Below are positions 58,508 to 64,000 of a DNA stretch of 64,000 bases, piece after piece; the stretch's first letter is position 1, and the number at the start of each line of letters is the position of its first letter. The stretch is from an uncultured marine group I thaumarchaeote (GTDB lineage: Archaea > Thermoproteota > Nitrososphaeria > Nitrososphaerales > Nitrosopumilaceae): NCBI GenBank assembly GCA_902512865.1, contig CABXKZ010000001.1, forward strand, positions 33,825-97,824. The letters run 5' to 3'. A program made the translations under genes and the position numbers. A model generated the notes under the pieces. That model was given only the letters and a program-made list of their open reading frames with translations, was not told the DNA's origin and did no database searches.

Positions 58508-59394
58508 GGTCTTTTGTTTTCTGTTGGAATTTCAATAAATGGAGTTGCTCCATCACCGCCAGTAACTAGCGGTAGTATTCCATCCCATTTCTGAATCTTG
58601 AGCCATTCTAGATAGTATGGGTTGTTTGCAAGTGCTTGGTTAATTATGTTAATTGCTTCTGCTTCACCTCTTGCTTCAGCAATATTTGCTTCTGCAATAC
58701 CAAATGATTGTGCTTCAAACTGTCTTGCTTCTACCTCAATTCTCACCAAATCATTTTCTGCTTTTAGTGCGCGTTGTTCTGCCTCTACTTTAGATTCAAT
58801 TGCTTGTGCAAATAATACTGAGAACTGGAAATCTGTAATTGATACAATTTCAGTTGAAATGTTAAAGTCAGCGAGACGTGCAGAAATCTCATTTTGAATA
58901 TCTTGTTTTACTAGCGGTCTTTTTGTGATTAACTCTTCAGCGTTATAATTAGCAGTTACCTGTTTTACAACCTCTTCTACAGTTGGTTGAATGATACGAT
59001 TCTCATAGTCTAAACCAACTTCTTTGTACAGATAGTTAACACGAGTTGGGTCTGGATGATAGTTTACTGTAATCTCAGTTGACACTGTCTGCAAGTCCTG
59101 TGATGCCGACGTTGTCGCCTTTGTATATTTTAGGGTACGAACCTCAAGTGGAACAACCGAATCTTGGAACGGAACTATAAAATGCAGTCCTTCCTCTAGT
59201 GGAGGATCAACTAAATCTACGGCGTTCCAGTGAAGTAATACTCCTCTAAATCCTGCATCTACAATTGATACTGCAGAACCAACCATAACTCCAATTATAA
59301 TTAAAACAATAATTCCTAAGATTACTAATTTAGCCGCTCCCACATTGATATCTGGTCGTCGATTTTGATATTTAGACAATGTATTGAATGGCAT
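58504..59394 (-). CDS. SPFH/band 7 (prohibitin-like) membrane protein
   Basis: A 296-residue prohibitin-like protein: N-terminal transmembrane anchor LVILGIIVLIIIGVMVGSAV, then the band 7 domain (VDAGFRGVLLHWNAVDLVDPPLEEGLHFIVPFQDSVV, VRTLKYTKATTSASQDLQTVSTEITVNYHPDPT). A Glu/Ala-rich coiled coil follows (EQRALKAENDLVRIEVEARQFEAQS). These proteins assemble into large rings or microdomains in the membrane. Length is as in prohibitins. Partner proteases are not in the neighbourhood. Confidence 0.92.
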   Translation of the reverse strand: MPFNTLSKYQNRRPDINVGAAKLVILGIIVLIIIGVMVGSAVSIVDAGFRGVLLHWNAVDLVDPPLEEGLHFIVPFQDSVVPLEVRTLKYTKATTSASQDLQTVSTEITVNYHPDPTRVNYLYKEVGLDYENRIIQPTVEEVVKQVTANYNAEELITKRPLVKQDIQNEISARLADFNISTEIVSITDFQFSVLFAQAIESKVEAEQRALKAENDLVRIEVEARQFEAQSFGIAEANIAEARGEAEAINIINQALANNPYYLEWLKIQKWDGILPLVTGGDGATPFIEIPTENKRP

Positions 59395-59468
59395 TTTACT
59401 CTAAATATAGTATGCGAAGTTTTCAGGCTCGTAGAAATTCTTAATTTGATTCGAATGAATGGTTTGGT

Positions 59469-59681
59469 ATGTTTTGTGAAAAATGTGGCATAAAAATGGC
59501 TGAAAACGGAAATTATTGTTTATCGTGTGGTACTACGGCAAAAAAGACTCTTTCTTGGTGGAATAGATTATCACTACCAAAAAAAATTGTAATAGGATTT
59601 GTTGTTGGGTTTATTGCATTTCAGGGATTAAATTTTGTTATTGCTTATTTCATGGAACTGACAGATAGCATCAATGGGTGA
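59469..59681 (+). CDS. 70-residue zinc-ribbon membrane protein
   Basis: The typical small 'zinc-ribbon plus membrane helix' protein: FCEKCGIKMAENGNYCLSCGTT (Cys3, Cys6, Cys17, Cys20) followed by a hydrophobic helix (IVIGFVVGFIAFQGLNFVIAYF). Such proteins may anchor other complexes to the membrane. It is divergent from the SPFH gene. A leaderless ATG at 59469. Confidence 0.75.
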   Translation: MFCEKCGIKMAENGNYCLSCGTTAKKTLSWWNRLSLPKKIVIGFVVGFIAFQGLNFVIAYFMELTDSING

Positions 59682-59687
59682 TCATAC

Positions 59688-59804
59688 ATGAGTAAATACA
59701 TGAACATGGTTTGTCCAAAATGCAAGCGTAAACTAAAAGATCATTCTAGAAGCGAATTAGCAAAATGTTCATTAAAAAATTGGACCTCTGGCTGGAAAAA
59801 ATAA
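59688..59804 (+). CDS. 38-residue Cys-containing protein
   Basis: A short frame following the zinc-ribbon membrane protein by six bases: VCPKCKRKLKDHSRSELAKCSLKNW gives C-x2-C, a histidine and a third cysteine, enough for one zinc. Stop at 59802, touching the convergent UspA gene. Probably cotranscribed with its upstream neighbour. Function unknown. Confidence 0.5.
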   Translation: MSKYMNMVCPKCKRKLKDHSRSELAKCSLKNWTSGWKK

Positions 59805-60236
59805 TTATTTTACAAGCAAGACTGGAACACTTGCTTTATGTAAGACATAATTTGAGGTACTTCCAAAAAATGATTCTTTTAGTACTCCTCTCCCTCTAGA
59901 ACCAATTACAATTACATCAATTTTGTTTTTCTTATTTTTTGCATGTCTAATAATCTCGAATCCTGGGTCTCCACCAACTATTTTGTATGTGAAATCGACT
60001 CCAAACCTTCCACACTTTATTTTGGCATCTTCCATGAAATTTTTCACCTTTCTCATGAACTTGCCATCTACAAATGATATTGGATGTATTGCATAAATGC
60101 CAGGCTGGTATTTCACAAAAATTCCAACAAGTGTTGCATCGCATTGTCTTGCCATGTAAATTGCCTTGTACAATCCTCGCTCAGCATTTTTAGAGCCATC
60201 ATATGGAACAAGAATTTTTTTCATGGCATATTTCAT
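59805..60236 (-). CDS. Universal stress protein (UspA family)
   Basis: A 143-residue single-domain Usp. Starts KKILVPYDGSKNAERGLYKAIYMARQCDATLVGIFV and ends with the nucleotide-binding GSRGRGVLKESFFGSTSNYVLHKASVPVLLVK-like loop: the G-x2-G-x9-G-[ST] motif is visible as GSRGRG...FFGSTSNY. It therefore probably binds ATP. It is transcribed alone. These proteins are numerous in ammonia-oxidising archaea. Confidence 0.93.
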   Translation of the reverse strand: MKYAMKKILVPYDGSKNAERGLYKAIYMARQCDATLVGIFVKYQPGIYAIHPISFVDGKFMRKVKNFMEDAKIKCGRFGVDFTYKIVGGDPGFEIIRHAKNKKNKIDVIVIGSRGRGVLKESFFGSTSNYVLHKASVPVLLVK

Positions 60237-60350
60237 GCATCACTATAGGTGTTTTTTATTAAAAAGAATCATACACAAATTTCAACTCTGATTCTCAATT
60301 ATGATAATAATAAAAACTAGTTCTTATTTGTCATCCAAACTAATAATATC

Positions 60351-60473
60351 ATGCCATATGGATATGACAAAACGCGAACAGAAAGACGATGTAAAAATTG
60401 TGATAAGCTTCTTTACGTATTTGAAGTCGGAAAATTATGCATAGACTGCTCAAGAAAAGAACCTAAATCATAA
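60351..60473 (+). CDS. 40-residue zinc-ribbon protein
   Basis: A small frame encoding RRCKNCDKLLYVFEVGKLCIDCSRKEP: Cys pairs with C-x2-C spacing (4 cysteines), a complete zinc ribbon. Basic first part (YDKTRTERR). It begins at ATG 60351; an earlier ATG in another frame is not used. Function unknown. Confidence 0.6.
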   Translation: MPYGYDKTRTERRCKNCDKLLYVFEVGKLCIDCSRKEPKS

Positions 60474-60517
60474 AGATCTTACAGCTTTCTTAAAAAAAGG
60501 CAATTTGACATAATGTT

Positions 60518-60901
60518 ATGCTGTATGAAATCTTATCTGACCTTGTAAAAATTGAAAATGTGTTATTTGTCATAAGGAATGAAGGTGCAGTTAGCGAGAT
60601 TAGAAGCAATGAGCTAACCATTAGACAAAAAGAAAAATGGATCAATATCGGCGAAAATGACGGTCCCTGCCACATGCATGTAAATTCTGAATTAATCAAA
60701 AAAGCAGAATTTGTTAAAGAACAAAAACCTGAGCGAATTAGTTTCAGCGTGAGATTTTATAATGAAAATAACGAACGTGTCTTGGCTGCCTTTATCACAA
60801 AAATGTATGACGATGACATGAAAATCATTCCAGAGCGATTAAGCAGTTACGAAGGGTTGTTTGAAAAATACGGCTCTAAAGATTCGATTTCATTTTCCTA
60901 A
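60518..60901 (+). CDS. 127-residue hypothetical protein
   Basis: A soluble alpha/beta protein of 127 residues. Segments such as MLYEILSDLVKIENVLFVIRNEGAVSEIRSNELTIRQKEKWINIGENDGPCHMHVNSELI show alternating strand/helix with a CHMH motif that might bind a metal. It ends with ISFS. Just after the stop lie three hairpins. No family recognised. Confidence 0.6.
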   Translation: MLYEILSDLVKIENVLFVIRNEGAVSEIRSNELTIRQKEKWINIGENDGPCHMHVNSELIKKAEFVKEQKPERISFSVRFYNENNERVLAAFITKMYDDDMKIIPERLSSYEGLFEKYGSKDSISFS

Positions 60902-60915
60902 AATTATAGTGTGGA

Positions 60916-60974
60916 AGAGAAACTGAAAATTTCTCTCCCACCCATGAACTGCGTGTTCATGGAATCAACGATTC
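60916..60974 (+). other. Three consecutive hairpins
   Basis: Three stem-loops follow the 127-residue gene with almost no gaps: AGAGAAA/TTTCTCT (60916-60936), CCATGAAC-TGCGT-GTTCATGG (60942-60962), and GAATC-AAC-GATTC (60962-60974). A terminator alone would not need three; it may be a processed 3' end or a small RNA. Confidence 0.45.
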
Positions 60975-61007
60975 TGATAATTTGTACAGTGATAAAAATC
61001 TATTAGA

Positions 61008-61193
61008 TTAGGTCCATTTTTTCAAATTACTCTCATAAACACTATTTTTTTTCACATTTTCTAATTTCATCTTTGATTTGTTTTTTAGAATACAGGAGGC
61101 ACAAATTTTATGCTTTTTGATACAATGATTACAATGAAATGATTTTGAAGCATGATTCTTCTTACAAAACTCACAGGTTGATGAATCCATCAT
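61008..61193 (-). CDS. 61-residue Cys/His zinc-finger-like protein
   Basis: A small protein with eight possible zinc ligands: CEFCKKNHASKSFHCNHCIKKHKICASCILK. The C-x2-C, H, C-x2-C, H, C-x2-C pattern is like a double-knuckle (treble-clef or B-box-like) finger. Basic tail (KSKMKLENVKK). Divergent from a region with little coding sequence. No named family. Confidence 0.65.
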   Translation of the reverse strand: MMDSSTCEFCKKNHASKSFHCNHCIKKHKICASCILKNKSKMKLENVKKNSVYESNLKKWT

Positions 61194-61287
61194 TAATTTT
61201 TTTCATATACATTTGATTAAAAATAAGCGATGATTATTGAGATTTATTCTATGAGATGAAAACGTGTCAAGGAAAAAAAAAGCTCAG

Positions 61288-61410
61288 CTAGAGAAATTCA
61301 GAATCTATGTCCTGTTTTAATCTCGAAATGTATTCTTGTTCATAGTTTTCAAGAATTTGTCTGCGTGAGCTCGATGAACTGTTTTTCTTTGAGAAGATTT
61401 TCCACTTCAT
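61288..61410 (-). CDS. Possible 40-residue basic peptide
   Basis: A minus-strand ATG frame (KWKIFSKKNSSSSSRRQILE, then YISRLKQDIDSEF). A serine run and a basic start suggest a small helix-forming protein. No motif. It is the only coding candidate in the 420-base gap 61194-61615; the remainder of the gap (61411-61615) holds nothing I can support except a 15-base repeat TCTATGAGATGAAAA at 61248 and again at 61484. Confidence 0.35.
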   Translation of the reverse strand: MKWKIFSKKNSSSSSRRQILENYEQEYISRLKQDIDSEFL

Positions 61411-61615
61411 GTCTATTATGATACAAATTTCTAATTATACTGTCAGATGATTCTTTGAAATTGATCTAAAATGATAGTCTTGGTCTATGAGATGAAAAAA
61501 TGTGAGCAGAGACAGTAGTTTCAGTTCTTTTACAAGAAAATTACTAAAGCTCTTCCATCATTGTATTGGTATGATTTGGTTATAGGTATTTCAAATGAAG
61601 ATTATTTAGCTAGGG

Positions 61616-61840
61616 GTGAACGGTACAGTTATGCAAAAGGACAGTGCTGCTGACTTGAAGGTTTTACAGGAATGGTTTGAGACTAATCGTATACGAGAGA
61701 CTGGAATTATAGAAAATGTACAAAAACAGCCAGCCTCTCCTGAGAGAGACGAGATGTTAGAAATTTGCAAAGGAAATGTTGAAGAGTTTTCAATGATGAT
61801 TCAGTTAGTTGCGTCTATTATTGAAAGAGAAAAAGAATAG
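61616..61840 (+). CDS. 74-residue helical protein
   Basis: Begins with GTG at 61616 (or the ATG at 61631). A helical, acidic protein: ADLKVLQEWFETNRIRETGIIENVQKQPASPERDEML, then a hydrophobic end (MMIQLVASIIEREKE). It is convergent with the PLD-like gene with eight bases between stops. No known family. Confidence 0.55.
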   Translation: MNGTVMQKDSAADLKVLQEWFETNRIRETGIIENVQKQPASPERDEMLEICKGNVEEFSMMIQLVASIIEREKE

Positions 61841-61848
61841 GATTTTAC

Positions 61849-64000
61849 TTAGTTATCTTGCAAACTTACTTCCTCATTTTCAAGTCCAAATGCTTTGAAC
61901 ATTTTTGAAATGTTGTCTAGTTCTTCCATAATTTTTTCATCATCTACTACAAATTCGGGTTGACTATCAATTTTGTTTTTAAAAGTAGGATTTTTCCTAA
62001 TAAAGACATGATTTTCTACTTTTGTAAAAAAGTCTTTTGGTGATATTTCATATGTTGTGTCTTCTTGTTTGAATAGAGGTTTAAACGCACATAGTATTTC
62101 CGCATTATCAAATTCATAAGGCCTATTCAGATTTTTATGATATAGTTTGGTTAGAGTTAGGATACTTGCCCAAATTTTTATTTTATCAATTTCACGCTCG
62201 GTGAAAAATTTATCATAATTAATAATTTCGTTCAAATATTGAATAATTTTAGCTGATAATACACCTTGTTCTTTATTTGTTAATTTAATTAAACTTAAAA
62301 AATTAAGTTCACATCTTAAAAAATGCCAATAAACATCTGTATGCATCAGTAATGGTTCACCGAAGTTAGAATTATAGTCTGGGTTTTTTTGGGTTGGTTT
62401 ATCCTTCAAGTATTCTTCTGGACTGCCTCTGTAATCTATAATATTTTTTTTAAAATAATCTTTTATCATTTCCATAATTTCTTTAACATTTTCTTCATCT
62501 ACTAGTTTTCTCTCTTTTAGTTTGTCATCAGGTGGTGATCTATCTTCATCATTGTAAGGTCTAGTCTGGTTTTTTTCAGAGATATTCCTCAATATTTTTT
62601 TTATAGAATCCAAAAAAGTATCGTTTGATTTAGTAATGCTTCTTCTTCCACCATGCTCAAATCCTTCCTCGTCATCTCCATCTTCTTTCTTCTCAATTCT
62701 TTTCTTTTTTCTATCTGCATCTTCTGAATGATTTGAAATTGATGTGTTAATGTAGGAAAGATATGTTAGAAAACCTTCAGGATTTTGAAGCTCAGAAATT
62801 AATCTGTCAATGGTTTCTTTATCATTTAGATTTAATACAGATTTAGTTTTTAATGCTTTTTGCAAATTGCAAACACGACTTAAATTAGAAATGCGTTTAT
62901 CATTTTCAGTAAAACAAATCTCCTTAATTTTTGATGGTATGGAAGAAATGGTCTTATAGTGTGGTTCATCTTTTTCTAATGCAAAATCTACCGTATCTAT
63001 CTGATCTCCATCTTCATCATAAAATTCTAATTTTACTGATTTTTCTATCTTAGACTCGTAATTAATTTCGAGTCTACCAAACTCATCAAGATATACAAAG
63101 CTAATCGTAACATCAGTTTTTGTTTGCGAGCCCTCTGATTCATCAAATTCTCTTTGGCTTGTTTTTACTTCATCTTCAGAGATAGGTTTTATTTCCAAAT
63201 GATTAATAAAATCATCCAAATTTTGTTCCCAAAGAATAGCACTTTCAAAATTCCCACCTTCACTATTTGTCTCTAATAGTGCAGGACGAGTAAAATTTGG
63301 ACTTCCAAGCAAAATCAAATCTTTATCAGGACTTTTAAACACAATAAATTTCGAGTGTAGCTTTCTCTTGTTCTTCACTTCATTTAATTCCAATTTATCA
63401 AATGATCCTACCTCAGATGTTTTAAGGTCATGATTATCTTTTTGAATACATAATTTTATCACATTTGGTTTTAATGTCATGATTTTTTCGATTAATCTCT
63501 CTGTTTTAGAAAAAAATGGTGAAAAAATTATTATTTCGTCAATTGATTCCAATTGGTTAGACACATCCTTGATACATTTGTCTAAAATAGGTTCATTTTC
63601 ATTTGTAAGTAGTCTTTGTTCTTTGGTTTTACTTTTTCCGAGATATGGCTCAATTTTCTTTAATAATTCATGGTTAGGATTACCAAGATTTTTTTTCAAT
63701 AAGGAATGTACATAATCAATACAATTATCAAAAAGCACAGTATCATTACTACTAAAACAAAGTTCTAAATTTACAGCAAGACCAGAATTTGTTAGATTGT
63801 GACTGCCAAGAAAAATTTGAGGGGGTTTTCGATCCTTGTCACTTTCCTTCTTTTCTTTACCAAACATGAAAATTTTTGGATGAAATAAATTTCCAGAAAT
63901 TGGAATTAGCGCATATGAATTACCGGATTCGTTCGTAAAGTCTTTTTCTTCATCAAGTTTTGATTTTAATTTTGAATCCATCAAAACTATTATTGCTGCA
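61849..64000 (-). CDS. Phospholipase D-like nuclease domain protein, probably extends past right edge
   Basis: At least 711 residues. Two PLD-type half sites are seen: FHPKIFMFG with later GSHNLTNSG (about residues 39-72), and HSKFIVFKSPDKDLILLGSPNFTRPAL (about residues 211-237). Each has the H-x-K start, and the second adds the distal S/N-x-N. Such pairs form one active site in nucleases of the PLD superfamily. After residue 300 follow a beta domain and a long charged, helical C-terminus of about 350 residues. The frame remains open upstream of the TTG at 63984 to base 64000, so the true start may lie outside. Function: nuclease, perhaps defence-related, uncertain. Confidence 0.75.
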   Translation of the reverse strand, partial: AAIIVLMDSKLKSKLDEEKDFTNESGNSYALIPISGNLFHPKIFMFGKEKKESDKDRKPPQIFLGSHNLTNSGLAVNLELCFSSNDTVLFDNCIDYVHSLLKKNLGNPNHELLKKIEPYLGKSKTKEQRLLTNENEPILDKCIKDVSNQLESIDEIIIFSPFFSKTERLIEKIMTLKPNVIKLCIQKDNHDLKTSEVGSFDKLELNEVKNKRKLHSKFIVFKSPDKDLILLGSPNFTRPALLETNSEGGNFESAILWEQNLDDFINHLEIKPISEDEVKTSQREFDESEGSQTKTDVTISFVYLDEFGRLEINYESKIEKSVKLEFYDEDGDQIDTVDFALEKDEPHYKTISSIPSKIKEICFTENDKRISNLSRVCNLQKALKTKSVLNLNDKETIDRLISELQNPEGFLTYLSYINTSISNHSEDADRKKKRIEKKEDGDDEEGFEHGGRRSITKSNDTFLDSIKKILRNISEKNQTRPYNDEDRSPPDDKLKERKLVDEENVKEIMEMIKDYFKKNIIDYRGSPEEYLKDKPTQKNPDYNSNFGEPLLMHTDVYWHFLRCELNFLSLIKLTNKEQGVLSAKIIQYLNEIINYDKFFTEREIDKIKIWASILTLTKLYHKNLNRPYEFDNAEILCAFKPLFKQEDTTYEISPKDFFTKVENHVFIRKNPTFKNKIDSQPEFVVDDEKIMEELDNISKMFKAFGLENEEVSLQDN

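Noticed and set aside
1..64000. CRISPR array, rRNA genes, insertion sequences
   Set aside because: No regular spacer-repeat pattern, no rRNA-like stretches, and no transposase or integrase reading frame were seen on either strand.

Overview
The window is AT-rich and reads as the chromosome of an ammonia-oxidising archaeon of the Nitrososphaerota (Thaumarchaeota), most like Nitrosopumilus. This is inferred from gene content, not from a database search. Supporting genes are two CdvB/ESCRT-III paralogues, the archaeal primase pair priS-priL, archaeal class I CCA-adding enzyme, ribosomal protein eS6, an aRqcH/NEMF-type protein, the aconitase X pair of the modified archaeal mevalonate route, GPN-loop GTPase, COG2112-type kinase, and many TATA-like boxes 20-30 bases upstream of leaderless starts. 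Genes are densely packed, often with 4- or 8-base overlaps. No CRISPR array, rRNA operon, transposase or integrase was seen.

Layout. 1-9 kb: a partial SDR, then a leftward tRNA/RNA-end cluster (kinase, cca, thpR), a rightward UPF0200/UPF0201 pair, and leftward rnz, prs, a YdjM-like membrane protein and an MscS channel. 9-16 kb: a lysine 2,3-aminomutase-like radical SAM enzyme, hemerythrin-like protein, cysC, an inositol-phosphatase/CysQ-like enzyme, GtrA, a well-structured unannotated RNA (about 13884-14010), and cdvB. 16-19 kb: a promoter region full of repeats and TTCTAGAA palindromes, followed by a three-gene regulatory/surface operon. 18.8-24 kb: folE and queC (7-deazaguanine/archaeosine route), thrB, a GPN GTPase, a flippase-like membrane protein and an SDR. 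24-30 kb: a second candidate structured RNA (about 24850-24914, minus strand), a glycosyltransferase, a THUMP protein, and cysH-sat for sulfate assimilation. 30-43.7 kb: nth, aconitase X large and small subunits, aRqcH, cobalamin genes cbiT-cbiL-cbiF, a racemase-like protein lacking both catalytic cysteines, a second cdvB, dolichol-phosphate-mannose-synthase-like GT2, glyS, nfo, priL-priS. 43.7-48 kb: a large UPF0182 membrane protein, a glutamine amidotransferase, a C39-like/TPR protein, and tRNA-Gly(CCC) with two unpaired stem positions.

48-64 kb is more accessory in character: at least nine very small putative zinc-binding proteins, eS6, secreted proteins, a MESH1-like HD hydrolase, an anchored SNase-like nuclease, an XPD/DinG-type helicase, and a scrambled locus. 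In that locus the first and last parts of an aldo/keto reductase flank an inverted segment with the 3' end of gatB and a secreted-protein gene. TPR, SPFH/band 7 and UspA genes follow, and a large PLD-like protein runs to or past the right edge.

The best candidates for something undescribed are the two structured RNAs, the repeat-controlled transmembrane-regulator operon at 15.9-18.6 kb, the cysteine-less racemase homologue beside the cobalamin genes, and the micro zinc-protein cluster.
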